Source: an uncultured Pseudomonas sp.
Lineage (GTDB): Bacteria; Pseudomonadota; Gammaproteobacteria; Pseudomonadales; Pseudomonadaceae
Direction of reading: 5' to 3'
DNA length: 64,000 nucleotides
Assembly (NCBI RefSeq): GCF_946885955.1
Contig: NZ_CAMPHI010000027.1
Location: forward strand, 1 to 64,000
Shown: positions 15,024 through 24,328 of the stretch, piece by piece
How positions within the stretch are numbered: the first letter of the stretch is position 1
Layout: every line of letters starts with the position of its first letter
Translations under genes and position numbers: made by a program
Notes under the pieces: generated by a model
Databases searched by the model: none
What the model was told of the DNA's origin: nothing
What the model saw: the letters and a program-made list of their open reading frames with translations, nothing else

Positions 15024-16697
15024 ATGGCCCTGCATTTGACCTTCGGCGAAGCCAGCGCCACCGGCCCCAGAGCCGAAAACCAGGACGCCATTCGCGTGGT
15101 GACCCCGGCCCCGGCGCTGGCGGCGAGCAAGGGCTATCTGTTTGCCCTGGCCGATGGCGTCAGCCAATGCGCCGACGGCGGCCTGGCCGCGCGAGCGACC
15201 CTGCAGGCGCTGGCGCTGGACTACTACGCGACCCCGGAAACCTGGGCCGTGACCCAGTCCCTGGATCGCCTGCTGGTCGCCCACAACCGCTGGCTGCAAG
15301 CCAACGGTGGCGGTCAACCGCTGCTCACCACCTTGACCGCGCTGGTTCTGCGCGGCCGACGTTTCACCCTGGCGCACGTCGGCGATTGCCGCGCCTATCG
15401 CTGGCACGACGGCCATCTTGAGCGGATCAGCGAAGACCATGTCTGGGAACAGGCCGGCATGCAGCACGTGCTCAAGCGTGCGATGGGCCTCGATCAACAC
15501 CTGGTGGTCGACTACCTGGATGGCGAACTGCAGCTCGGCGAGTGCTTCGTGCTGGTCAGCGACGGGGTCTGGGCAACACTTGGCGACAACGGTATCCAGC
15601 AAATACTGCATGACGAACAGGATCTGCAGGCGGCCAGTCGTGCCCTGGTCAATGCCGCACACCTGGCGGGCAGTCAGGACAACGCCAGTGCCTTGCTGCT
15701 GCGGGTCGACGGCCTGCCCGAAGGCGACCTGGCCGACACCCTGGCGCAGCTCGAACACTGGCCCTTGCCGCCGAGGCTGCGCGACGCCCAGCAATTCGAA
15801 GGCTGGCAGGTCGAGGGCATACTCAGCGAATCGCGCCAGTCGCTGGTCTATCGGGTGCGGGACGCCCAGGGCCGGCGCTGGCTGCTGAAAACCCTGCCCG
15901 CTAGCCGCGACGGCGAGGCCCAGGCCGCCCCCGCGCTGCTTCTCGAAGAGTGGTTCCTGCGGCGCGTCGCCGGGCGCTTCTTCGCCGAGGTCCACCCGCT
16001 GCCGCAACGCCAGCACCTGTACTACATCCAGCGCGAGTATGCCGGGCAGACGCTCGCCGAACGTCAGCAACTGGCCGGGCCGATGGCTCTGCCCGAATGG
16101 CTGGATCTCGCGCCGCGGCTGATCAAAGCGTTGGGCATGCTGCATCGGCGCAATATCGTGCACCGCGACATCAAACCGGAAAACCTGTTCTGCTGCGAAG
16201 ACGGTGAATTGCGCGTGCTGGATTTCGGCCTGGCCTACTGCCCCGGCCTCTCCCGCGACGAGGCACATGATCTGCCCGGCACCCCCAGTTATATCGCCCC
16301 GGAAGCTTTTGCCGGCACAGCGCCCAACGCACAGCAGGATTTGTACGCCGCAGGCGTGACGCTCTATCGACTGCTCACCGGGCATTATCCCTACGGCGAG
16401 GTCGAAGCATTCCAGCGTCCACGCTTCGGCAGCCCGGTGCCAGCCAGCCGCTACCGGCCGGATCTGCCCGCATGGATCGACGAGAACCTCAGCCGGGCCG
16501 TCGCCGCGGACCCGGCACAGCGCTTCGAAACGGCCGAAGAGTGGCTGCTAAATCTGGAACAAGGCGAGCGCCAGGCCCTGAGCCAGCGCCCGCGCCCCTT
16601 GCTGGAACGCGAACCCCTGAAGTTCTGGCGCGGCCTGGCGTGTGCGTCGTTGCTATTGCACCTGCTGCTGCTCGTGACCTGGCTTTACCGACACTGA
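15024..16697 (+). CDS. PP2C phosphatase-Ser/Thr kinase fusion with C-terminal membrane anchor
   Basis: 557 aa. Residues about 1-235 form a PP2C-type metal-dependent phosphatase (ENQDA, ALADGV, GDCRAYR, SDGVW, SQDNAS). Residues about 260-530 form a Hanks-type kinase with HRDIKPEN (catalytic D382), DFG (D400) and APEAF; the glycine loop is degenerate (GILSESRQSLVYRV). LACASLLLHLLLLVTWLY at the C-terminus anchors it in the inner membrane. The start at 15024 follows the family; 23 upstream codons are dropped. It matches PA1782 in type and position (nasA-kinase-nirB). It probably adjusts nitrate assimilation post-translationally, but no substrate is known to me. Its 3' end overlaps eptA by 45 bases, tail to tail. 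Confidence 0.9.
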   Translation: MALHLTFGEASATGPRAENQDAIRVVTPAPALAASKGYLFALADGVSQCADGGLAARATLQALALDYYATPETWAVTQSLDRLLVAHNRWLQANGGGQPLLTTLTALVLRGRRFTLAHVGDCRAYRWHDGHLERISEDHVWEQAGMQHVLKRAMGLDQHLVVDYLDGELQLGECFVLVSDGVWATLGDNGIQQILHDEQDLQAASRALVNAAHLAGSQDNASALLLRVDGLPEGDLADTLAQLEHWPLPPRLRDAQQFEGWQVEGILSESRQSLVYRVRDAQGRRWLLKTLPASRDGEAQAAPALLLEEWFLRRVAGRFFAEVHPLPQRQHLYYIQREYAGQTLAERQQLAGPMALPEWLDLAPRLIKALGMLHRRNIVHRDIKPENLFCCEDGELRVLDFGLAYCPGLSRDEAHDLPGTPSYIAPEAFAGTAPNAQQDLYAAGVTLYRLLTGHYPYGEVEAFQRPRFGSPVPASRYRPDLPAWIDENLSRAVAADPAQRFETAEEWLLNLEQGERQALSQRPRPLLEREPLKFWRGLACASLLLHLLLLVTWLYRH

Positions 16698-18359
16698 TTC
16701 GGCGGCGGCTATGCGAGCGCCAGTCGAACCCGCCCGACTACGGCAGCCGGCGAACATGTCGAGATCCGCGCCATATGCCTGGGTCCGTACACCCAGCAAC
16801 CCGAGCATGCTGTGAAACAGGTTGTCCTGGCTCAGCGGCGCGTCGCGTTGCGCCGCCAGGCAGCGGGTATCGATACCGGCGCTACGCTGGTAGCCGGGAG
16901 AGAACCAGGCGATGCTGGCGACATGCTTCTGCTCGGCGGGCGCAAAACTGTAAGGCATGCCGTGCAGGTAGACGTTGTACTCGCCCAGGGACTCGCCATG
17001 GTCGGACAGGTACAGCATGGCCGTGTCGACCTTGCCCTGGTTGGCCCGCAGGGTATCGATCAGGCTGGCGAGGACGTGGTCGGTGTAGCGGATCGTATTG
17101 TCGTAGCCATTGATGATGCTTTCCCGCGAACAATCGCTCAGCTCGTTGCTGGCGCATACCGGGGTGAAGTGCTCAAAGGCCGCCGGATAACGTTTGAAGT
17201 AGGCCGGCCCATGGCTGCCCATCTGGTGCAGCACCAGCACGGTGTCGCGCTGCAGGTGGTCGATCAGCCCCTGCAGGTCCTGCAGAAGGATTTCATCATG
17301 GCATTCGCCATCGCCGCAGAGCACCGGGTCTTTCGACTTGGTCAGGCTCTGGAAGGCGACCCGGTTGCAGGTCTCCTTGCAGCCGGCTTGGTTGTCCCGC
17401 CAGATCACGTCGTAACCGGCACGCTTGAGCACATCGAGGAGGTTCTCCTGGCTCTTGGCCTGGCTGTCGCTGTATTTCGCGCGGGTCAGATTGGAAAACA
17501 TGCAGGGCACCGACACCGCCGTTTCGGTACCACAGGACTGCATGGCGGTGAAACTCACCACCCCCTCCTCCCGCTGCAGCTCGGGTGTGGTGTCGCGTTT
17601 GTAGCCGTCCAGGCCGAAGTTCTCCGCGCGGGCGCTTTCTCCCACCACCAGCACTGTCAGCGTCTTGCGCGCACCAGCACCCGCCCGGACCACTCGAACC
17701 GCATCGGTGGCGATCGGACGCAGTGGCCCTCGCGGGGCGGCAAAGGCGTTTTCCCCATAGTCGATCAGCGCACCGACCATATTGCTCGGGGTGAGCTGCA
17801 GGTGAATCTCGTGATGGTTGCGAAACAGCGACGACAGGCTCTGGTAGTCGAGCATGGCGACCGCCACCATCACCGCTGCAGTCGCCGTGCCACTGACCAG
17901 TTTGCTCAGCACCTCGCGGGGCCACGGCCGATAGCGAACCGGCGTTCGCCACAATAACCAGACCGGCAGTACGCCCAGCACCAGAAGATAGGCCGCCAGC
18001 TTCAAGCTCAGCAGATCGCCCACTTCCGCGACGTCGGTTTCCAGGGTGTTGCGCAGCATCTCGGTGTCGATCATCACACCGTACTGGTTCATGAAGTAGG
18101 CGACGCCAGCGGCAGATAGCAGCAACAGCGTCAGTAGCGGCTTGAAGATCCAGCGAAACGCCAGCAGCGTCAGCACCAGATTGAAGGCAGCCACGAACAG
18201 AATACCGATGGCCAACAGGGTGAACACCGCGTCAGCCATGCCATGGGGCGCCAGTACCTGATACAGATGCTGCCAGAGCGGCAGGTTGTAGAACATCAGC
18301 AGCGCGGCGCTGACGATCAGGGTGAGCCATTCGGGACGTATCGGGCGGAGATTCAACAT
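16653..18359 (-). CDS. eptA: Lipid A phosphoethanolamine transferase
   Basis: 568 aa, EptA/MCR-type enzyme that moves phosphoethanolamine onto lipid A on the periplasmic face, lowering surface charge and cationic peptide binding. Five N-terminal membrane segments span about residues 10-170 (starting RPEWLTLIVSAALLMFYNLP). The sulfatase-fold domain carries the metal and nucleophile sites VGESARAENFGLDGY, CGTETAVSVPCMFS (catalytic T), LHQMGSHGP and LYLSDHGESLGE, with several disulfide cysteines. The Met at 18359 gives the family N-terminus (MLNLRPIRPEWL); 45 upstream codons are dropped. The last 45 bases overlap the convergent kinase gene. Confidence 0.93.
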   Translation of the reverse strand: MLNLRPIRPEWLTLIVSAALLMFYNLPLWQHLYQVLAPHGMADAVFTLLAIGILFVAAFNLVLTLLAFRWIFKPLLTLLLLSAAGVAYFMNQYGVMIDTEMLRNTLETDVAEVGDLLSLKLAAYLLVLGVLPVWLLWRTPVRYRPWPREVLSKLVSGTATAAVMVAVAMLDYQSLSSLFRNHHEIHLQLTPSNMVGALIDYGENAFAAPRGPLRPIATDAVRVVRAGAGARKTLTVLVVGESARAENFGLDGYKRDTTPELQREEGVVSFTAMQSCGTETAVSVPCMFSNLTRAKYSDSQAKSQENLLDVLKRAGYDVIWRDNQAGCKETCNRVAFQSLTKSKDPVLCGDGECHDEILLQDLQGLIDHLQRDTVLVLHQMGSHGPAYFKRYPAAFEHFTPVCASNELSDCSRESIINGYDNTIRYTDHVLASLIDTLRANQGKVDTAMLYLSDHGESLGEYNVYLHGMPYSFAPAEQKHVASIAWFSPGYQRSAGIDTRCLAAQRDAPLSQDNLFHSMLGLLGVRTQAYGADLDMFAGCRSRAGSTGARIAAAESVSVKPGHEQQQVQ

Positions 18360-18554
18360 GACGGTCAGCCATAGAAGGGAATGGCGATAGTCTGCTGAGG
18401 CAACAGTCAAGGTTATGTGAAGAAAACCTTGGCAAAATGTTGGCCGGCTAGACGCACAGTAAACGTGCAGCGTGCTGCAGCGTGGTGCACCCAACGCAAC
18501 TCATTCTCCGCCCGATCACGCGCACACCCTTATCAACCGGGGCTCTCGCATAGT

Positions 18555-18570
18555 TGGCACGTACCCTGCT
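18555..18570 (+). promoter_or_regulatory. Sigma-54 promoter of nirBD-nasC-cobA
   Basis: TTGGCACG-N4-CTGCT: GG at 18556-18557, N10, GC at 18568-18569. It is the best -24 element of the three nas promoters (TGGCACG). Predicted start near 18580. Confidence 0.82.
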
Positions 18571-18604
18571 AGTAACCAGCCAAGAAACAGCTACATCAAG
18601 CGCG

Positions 18605-18622
18605 GCCTTCAACGATGAAGGC
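18605..18622 (+). promoter_or_regulatory. ANTAR (NasT) hexaloop hairpin in the nirB leader
   Basis: Perfect 6-bp stem GCCTTC/GAAGGC with hexaloop AACGAT (A1, G4), the cleanest of the three. The spacing to the terminator box is about 50 bases, versus about 22 in the other leaders. Confidence 0.8.
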
Positions 18623-18661
18623 GACGCTCGCCCGGCAGGCCCAAGGCTGATAACGGGAATG

Positions 18662-18703
18662 GACAAAGGCGTCCTCGCTAGCACTAGCGGGACGCCTTTT
18701 TTT
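18662..18703 (+). terminator. Leader terminator (attenuator) before nirB
   Basis: Begins with GACAAAGGCGTC (18662-18673). AAAGGCGTCC (18665-18674) pairs perfectly with GGACGCCTTT (18690-18699), with an inner CGCTA/TAGCG stem, then T7 (18697-18703). Confidence 0.92.
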
Positions 18704-18759
18704 GTTGCCTTGATTTTTATGGACACGCCTGCGGCGCAGGCTCGGTTCGGAGACACCTG

Positions 18760-21213
18760 ATGAAAAAACTCAAGTTAGTGATGATCGGCAACGGCATGGC
18801 CGGCGTGCGTACGCTGGAGGAACTGCTCAAGCTCGCCCCCGACCTCTACGACATCACCGTATTTGGTGCCGAGCCGCACCCGAACTACAACCGCATCCTG
18901 CTTTCCCCGGTACTGGCCGGCGAACAGACCTTCGAAGAGATCGTGCTCAACGACCTCAACTGGTACGCCGACAACGGCATCAAGCTGCTGCTCGGGCGCA
19001 AAGTGGTGAAAATCGACCGCAAGGCCCGCGTGGTAGTCGCCGATGACGGCAGCGAGGCCGAGTACGATCGCCTGCTTATCGCCACCGGTTCCAACCCCTT
19101 TATCCTGCCGATTCCCGGCAAGGACCTGGACGGTGTAATCGGTTACCGCGATATCGCCGACACCCAGACGATGATGGAGACCGCCAAGACCCATAAGCAT
19201 GCAGTGGTCATCGGCGGCGGCCTGCTTGGCCTGGAAGCGGCCAACGGCCTCAAGCTGCGCGGCATGGATGTCACCGTGGTGCACCTGGGCGATTGGCTGC
19301 TGGAGCGCCAACTCGACAGTACCGCCGGCCAGTTGCTGCAGAAATCCCTTGAGGACCGCGGCCTGAAATTCCTCCTGCCCAAGCTCACCGCCGAGCTGCT
19401 CGACAACGGCGAAGGCCGCGTCTGCGCGGTTAAATTCAAGGATGGCGAGGTGATTCCCGCCGACCTGGTGGTGATGGCCGCCGGTATCCGCCCCAACAGC
19501 GATCTGGCGGAGCAATCCGGCATCGCCTGCAACCGTGGCATTCTGGTCAACGACACCATGCAAACCTTTGACCCGCGGGTTTACGCGATCGGCGAATGCG
19601 CCAGCCACCGCGGCATCGCCTATGGCCTGGTGGCGCCGCTGTTCGAGCAGGCCAAGGTCTGCGCCAACCACCTGGCCCAGCTCGGCTTCTCCCGCTACCA
19701 AGGCTCGGTGACCTCGACCAAATTGAAAGTCACCGGCATCGATCTGTTTTCCGCCGGCGAATTCATGGGCGCCGAAGGCACCGAGACCATCACCCTCTCC
19801 GACCCGATCGGCGGCGTGTACAAGAAGCTGGTGATCAAGGACGACGTGCTGGTCGGCGCCTGCCTGTACGGCGACACCGCGGACGGTGGCTGGTACTTCC
19901 GGCAGATCCGCGAGAACCATAACGTCAGCGAGATCCGCGACCACCTGATGTTCGGCGAGAACGCCATCGGCGACGCCGGTCACCAGGGCCAGAGCAGCAC
20001 CGCCAATATGCCCGACGACATGGAAGTGTGCGGCTGCAACGGCGTATGCAAGGGCACCATCGTCAAGGCCATTCAGGAAAACGGCCTATTCAGCGTCGAC
20101 GACGTGAAAAAGCACACCAAGGCCGCCAGCTCCTGCGGCTCCTGTGCCGGCCTGGTCGAACAGATTCTGATCAACACCGTGGGCGGCGCGGCGGACGTCA
20201 AGCCGAAGAGCGAAAAAGCCATTTGCGCTTGTAGCGATCTCAACCATGGGCAAGTGCGCAAGGCGATCCGTGAGCATCACCTGACCAGCATCGCCGACGC
20301 CATGGCCTTTATGGAATGGAGCACGCCGAACGGCTGCGCCACCTGCCGCCCGGCGTTGAACTACTACCTGATCTCCACCTGGCCGGGCGAAGCCAAGGAC
20401 GACCCGCAGTCGCGCTTCATCAACGAGCGCGCCCACGCCAATATCCAGAAAGACGGGACGTACTCCGTTGTTCCCCGTATGTGGGGCGGGGTGACCAATG
20501 CCGCCGAGCTGCGCCGCATCGCCGATGTCGCCGACAAGTACCAGGTGCCCATGGTCAAGGTCACCGGCGGTCAGCGCATCGATCTGCTGGGCATCAAAAA
20601 GGACGATCTGCCGGGCGTGTGGAAAGACCTCGATATGCCGTCCGGGCACGCCTACGGCAAATCCATCCGCACCGTGAAGACCTGCGTCGGCAGCGAATTC
20701 TGCCGTTTCGGCACGCAGAACTCGACGCAGATGGGTATCGACCTGGAACACGCACTGTTCAATATGTGGTCGCCGCACAAGGTCAAGCTGGCGGTCTCCG
20801 GTTGCCCGCGCAACTGCGCCGAGTCGGGGATCAAGGACGTCGGCATCATCGGCGTCGACTCCGGCTGGGAGCTGTATATAGGTGGCAACGGCGGGATCAA
20901 GACCGAGGCCGGCGAGTTCTTCGTCAAGCTCAAGACTGCCGAAGAAGTGATGGAATACAGCCTGGCCTTCCTTCAGCTCTACCGCGAGGAAGCCTTCTAC
21001 CTCGAGCGTACCGTGCACTACATGCAGCGCGTCGGCATGGAGCACATCAAGAAAGCCGTGTTGGAAGATGCCGAGCGGCGTAAGGCGCTGCATGCTCGCC
21101 TGCTGTTCTCGCTGTCGTTCGAGCAGGATCCATGGAAGGAGCAATTGGCCAAACCGCAACTGAAGAAAGAATTCGACCGCATCGCCCTGCGCGAACTGGA
21201 GGTGCAAGCATGA
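18760..21213 (+). CDS. nirB: Assimilatory nitrite reductase large subunit
   Basis: 817 aa NAD(P)H-dependent siroheme nitrite reductase reducing nitrite to ammonium in the cytoplasm. Order of domains: FAD/NAD-binding oxidoreductase (MIGNGMAGVRTLEELL, VIGGGLLGLEAANGL), BFD-like [2Fe-2S] domains (CGCNGVCKGTIV..CGSC and CACSDLNHGQV..CATC), then ferredoxin-like and siroheme/[4Fe-4S] half (TCVGSEFCRFG, SGCPRNCAESG). GGAGACACCTG precedes the ATG, 57 bases after the attenuator. The stop overlaps the nirD start (ATGA). Confidence 0.97.
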   Translation: MKKLKLVMIGNGMAGVRTLEELLKLAPDLYDITVFGAEPHPNYNRILLSPVLAGEQTFEEIVLNDLNWYADNGIKLLLGRKVVKIDRKARVVVADDGSEAEYDRLLIATGSNPFILPIPGKDLDGVIGYRDIADTQTMMETAKTHKHAVVIGGGLLGLEAANGLKLRGMDVTVVHLGDWLLERQLDSTAGQLLQKSLEDRGLKFLLPKLTAELLDNGEGRVCAVKFKDGEVIPADLVVMAAGIRPNSDLAEQSGIACNRGILVNDTMQTFDPRVYAIGECASHRGIAYGLVAPLFEQAKVCANHLAQLGFSRYQGSVTSTKLKVTGIDLFSAGEFMGAEGTETITLSDPIGGVYKKLVIKDDVLVGACLYGDTADGGWYFRQIRENHNVSEIRDHLMFGENAIGDAGHQGQSSTANMPDDMEVCGCNGVCKGTIVKAIQENGLFSVDDVKKHTKAASSCGSCAGLVEQILINTVGGAADVKPKSEKAICACSDLNHGQVRKAIREHHLTSIADAMAFMEWSTPNGCATCRPALNYYLISTWPGEAKDDPQSRFINERAHANIQKDGTYSVVPRMWGGVTNAAELRRIADVADKYQVPMVKVTGGQRIDLLGIKKDDLPGVWKDLDMPSGHAYGKSIRTVKTCVGSEFCRFGTQNSTQMGIDLEHALFNMWSPHKVKLAVSGCPRNCAESGIKDVGIIGVDSGWELYIGGNGGIKTEAGEFFVKLKTAEEVMEYSLAFLQLYREEAFYLERTVHYMQRVGMEHIKKAVLEDAERRKALHARLLFSLSFEQDPWKEQLAKPQLKKEFDRIALRELEVQA

Positions 21214-21536
21214 GCTGGCTGGATATCTGCGCTCTTGAAGAAATCAACCCGCTGGGTTCGCGCATAGTCGCCGGGCCCAAGGGCGACATCGCGATCTTCC
21301 GTACCTCGACCGATGAAGTATTCGCCCTCGACGACCGCTGCCCGCACAAGGGCGGGCCACTGTCTCAGGGGATTATTTACGGCAAGCGCGTGGCCTGCCC
21401 GCTGCATAACTGGCAGATCGAGCTCGAGTCGGGCGAAGCGGTGGCACCGGACGTCGGCTGCGCGCACCGGCATCAAGCCAAGGTCGAGAACGGACGCGTG
21501 CTGCTGACCCTGAATACCGCCACCGAATGTGCCTGA
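21210..21536 (+). CDS. nirD: Nitrite reductase small subunit (Rieske-like)
   Basis: 108 aa, partner of NirB with a Rieske fold. Cluster-ligand positions are CPHKG (45-49) and CPLHNWQIEL (64-73), so unlike the E. coli subunit it keeps both CxH pairs needed for a [2Fe-2S] centre. The ATG overlaps the nirB stop by four bases (ATGA), so translation is coupled. Upstream in-frame codons belong to the end of nirB in another frame and are excluded. Confidence 0.95.
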   Translation: MSWLDICALEEINPLGSRIVAGPKGDIAIFRTSTDEVFALDDRCPHKGGPLSQGIIYGKRVACPLHNWQIELESGEAVAPDVGCAHRHQAKVENGRVLLTLNTATECA

Positions 21537-21546
21537 TAGGTCACTT

Positions 21547-21572
21547 GCAGGCCACGCGCTGCGCGGCCTGCA
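21547..21572 (+). promoter_or_regulatory. Intercistronic hairpin between nirD and nasC
   Basis: Stem TGCAGGCC/GGCCTGCA with an inner GC-rich loop and no T run; probably stabilises the nirBD part of the mRNA or spaces nasC expression. Confidence 0.5.
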
Positions 21573-21596
21573 GGATTACCGCAGAGAGATGACGCC

Positions 21597-24314
21597 ATGA
21601 CCCATTCCCATCAGATCACCGCCTCCACCTGCTGCTATTGCGGCGTGGGCTGTGGCGTGCTGATCGAACACGATGACGAGAAGATCCTCGGCGTTCAGGG
21701 CGATCCCGAGCACCCGGCCAATTTCGGCAAGCTATGCAGCAAGGGCTCGACCCTACACCTGACCGGCGACCTCGATGCCCGCGCGCTTTACCCCGAGCTG
21801 CGTCTGGGTAAGGGCCTGGCGCGTGCGCGCACGGACTGGGACAGCGCCCTGGATCATGCCGCCAATGTCTTCGCCGAAACCATTCGCGAGCACGGCCCGG
21901 ACAGCGTCGCGTTCTACATCTCCGGTCAACTGCTGACCGAGGACTACTACGCCTTCAACAAGCTGGCCCGCGCCCTGGTCGGCACCAACAACATCGACAG
22001 CAACTCACGCCTGTGCATGTCCTCGGCTGTGGTCGGCTACAAGCGCAGCCTTGGCGCCGACGCACCGCCATGCAGTTACGAGGACATCGAGCAGAGCGAT
22101 TGCCTGCTGATTGCCGGCAGCAACATGGCCTACGCCCACCCGGTGCTGTTCCGTCGTCTGGAAGAGGCCAAGGCCAAACGCCCGGACATGCAAGTCATAG
22201 TCATCGACCCACGGCGTACCGACACCTGCGACCTGGCAGACCTGCACCTGCCGATCGTTCCGGGAACCGACGTCGCGCTGTTTCACGGCATCCTGCATAT
22301 CCTCATGTGGGAAGGCTGGATCGACCGCGCCTATATCGACGCCCACACCGAAGGCTTCGATGCGCTGAAAACCCTGGTGCGCGACTACAGCCCGCAGATG
22401 GTCAGCGAACTCTGCGGCATCAGCCAGGAAAGCCTGCAGCAATGCGCGCGGATGATCGGCAGCGCGCCGAGCTTTCTTTCGCTCTGGTGCATGGGCCTCA
22501 ACCAGTCGAGCAGCGGCAGCGCGAAAAACAGCGCACTGATCAACCTGCACCTGGCCACCGGGCAGATCGGCAAACCCGGTGCTGGCCCCTTCTCCCTGAC
22601 CGGCCAACCGAATGCCATGGGCGGCCGCGAAACCGGCAGCCTGTCCAACCTGCTGCCTGGCCATCGCGATGCGGCGAATGCACAGCACCGCACCGAGGTT
22701 GCCGATTACTGGGGCGTCGAGGCGCTACCGGAAAGCACCGGACTGACCGCCATCGAACTGTTCGAAGCGGTGCGGGCTGGCAAGGTCAAGGCCTTGTGGA
22801 TCGCCTGCACCAACCCGGCGCAATCGCTGCCCGACCAGAACAAGGTGCATGAAGCGCTGGCCGCCTGCCCATTTGTGGTGGTGCAGGAAGCCTTTTTCAC
22901 CACCGAGACCTGCCATTACGCCGACCTACTGCTGCCCGCCGCTAGCTGGGGCGAGAAGGAAGGCACCGTGACCAACTCCGAGCGCCGCGTCAGCCATGTA
23001 CGCCGCGCCGTGTCCGCGCCCGCGGAGGCGCGGCCGGATTGGGCGATCACCACGGATTTCGCCCGCCGTTTAGAAAAACTGCTACGCCCCGGCCTGCCCA
23101 GCCTGTTCGGCTTCTCCAACCCCATGGAGTTGTTCGACGAGTACAAACACCTGACCGCCAAGCGCGACCTCGATCTATCGGGGCTCAGCTACGCGATTCT
23201 GGATAACCAAGGTCCCCAGCAATGGCCGTTCCCGGCCGGCGCTACCCAGGGCACCGCGCGCCTGTATGGCGACGGCCGCTTCCCCACCGCCAATACGCGT
23301 GCGCAGTTCCATGCCGACCCGTACCGCGCGCCCAAGGAAAAGCGCGAGACGCGCTACTCGCTGACGCTCAATACCGGCCGCCTGCGCGATCAGTGGCACG
23401 GCATGAGCCGCACCGGCACCGCCGCACGCCTGTTCGGCCATGTCGAGGATGCCGTGCTTAGCCTGCACCCCGACGAATTGCGCCGGCGTCGCCTGCAAAG
23501 CGGCGATCTGATCAAGGTACGTAGTCGTCGCGGCAGCCTTATCGTGCCGGTGCAGGCCGACGACTCGGTACGTTCCGGCCAAGCCTACCTGCCGATGCAT
23601 TGGGGCGATCGCTTTCTCAAAGGCCTGGGCACCAATGTGCTGACCCAGCCGGCGTTCGACCCGCTGTCGAAACAGCCTGAGCTCAAGCATGCCGGCATCG
23701 AGGTGGAAAAGGTCGAGCTGCCCTGGACGTTTTTCGCCCTGGTCGAAGGCGAGGTGCAAACACGCTTCCAGGCCCTACGCCCGCTATTCGAAGGTTTCGC
23801 CTACGCCAACCTGACATTGACCGGCCGCGAGCGCCCCGCCCTGCTGATCCGCGCCGCCAGCACCGTGGCGCCGCAGCCTGAATTGCTGGCGCAGATCGAT
23901 CGTTTGCTCGACCTGCATCAAGGCCCGGTGCTGGCCTACGACGACCCACGCAAAGCCGTCGGCAAGCGCGTACGCATCGAAGAAGGTCGCATTGTCAGCC
24001 TGCGCCTGGCCGGAGAAACCATCGCCCGCGACTGGCTGAAAAGCCTGTGGAGCGAAGGCCAGGCCGATGCCGACCTGCGCCGCTGGTTGCTCGCGCCACT
24101 GTCCACCCCACCTGGCGCCGCCAGCGGCAAGAAAGCCGGCAAGACCCTGTGCAACTGCCTGAACGTCAGCGAAGACGCGGTCTGCGCCGGCATCGCCCGT
24201 GGCCTCGACCTCGCTGGGCTGAAACAGGAGCTCAAGTGCGGCACCAGTTGCGGCTCCTGCGTACCCGAGATCAAACGCCTGCTGGCCACCCAGCCGGCAG
24301 TAGTGAACGCATAA
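21597..24314 (+). CDS. nasC: Assimilatory nitrate reductase catalytic subunit
   Basis: 905 aa molybdopterin (bis-MGD) enzyme reducing nitrate to nitrite. The N-terminal [4Fe-4S] motif is CCYCGVGCGVLIEHD..LCSKG, followed by the molybdopterin oxidoreductase core and the dinucleotide-binding domain (LNTGRLRDQWHGMSRTG). The last 60 residues form a BFD-like [2Fe-2S] domain (LCNCLNVSE..CGTSCGSCVPEIK), which takes electrons directly, so a separate small subunit is not needed. It lies 60 bases after nirD and before cobA in the sigma-54/NasT-controlled operon. Confidence 0.96.
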   Translation: MTHSHQITASTCCYCGVGCGVLIEHDDEKILGVQGDPEHPANFGKLCSKGSTLHLTGDLDARALYPELRLGKGLARARTDWDSALDHAANVFAETIREHGPDSVAFYISGQLLTEDYYAFNKLARALVGTNNIDSNSRLCMSSAVVGYKRSLGADAPPCSYEDIEQSDCLLIAGSNMAYAHPVLFRRLEEAKAKRPDMQVIVIDPRRTDTCDLADLHLPIVPGTDVALFHGILHILMWEGWIDRAYIDAHTEGFDALKTLVRDYSPQMVSELCGISQESLQQCARMIGSAPSFLSLWCMGLNQSSSGSAKNSALINLHLATGQIGKPGAGPFSLTGQPNAMGGRETGSLSNLLPGHRDAANAQHRTEVADYWGVEALPESTGLTAIELFEAVRAGKVKALWIACTNPAQSLPDQNKVHEALAACPFVVVQEAFFTTETCHYADLLLPAASWGEKEGTVTNSERRVSHVRRAVSAPAEARPDWAITTDFARRLEKLLRPGLPSLFGFSNPMELFDEYKHLTAKRDLDLSGLSYAILDNQGPQQWPFPAGATQGTARLYGDGRFPTANTRAQFHADPYRAPKEKRETRYSLTLNTGRLRDQWHGMSRTGTAARLFGHVEDAVLSLHPDELRRRRLQSGDLIKVRSRRGSLIVPVQADDSVRSGQAYLPMHWGDRFLKGLGTNVLTQPAFDPLSKQPELKHAGIEVEKVELPWTFFALVEGEVQTRFQALRPLFEGFAYANLTLTGRERPALLIRAASTVAPQPELLAQIDRLLDLHQGPVLAYDDPRKAVGKRVRIEEGRIVSLRLAGETIARDWLKSLWSEGQADADLRRWLLAPLSTPPGAASGKKAGKTLCNCLNVSEDAVCAGIARGLDLAGLKQELKCGTSCGSCVPEIKRLLATQPAVVNA

Positions 24315-24328
24315 CCGAGGAATTCGAT

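Noticed and set aside
14778..16385. 535-codon minus-strand frame over the phosphatase-kinase gene
   Set aside because: The plus-strand gene has intact PP2C and kinase motifs; the antisense product is low-complexity.
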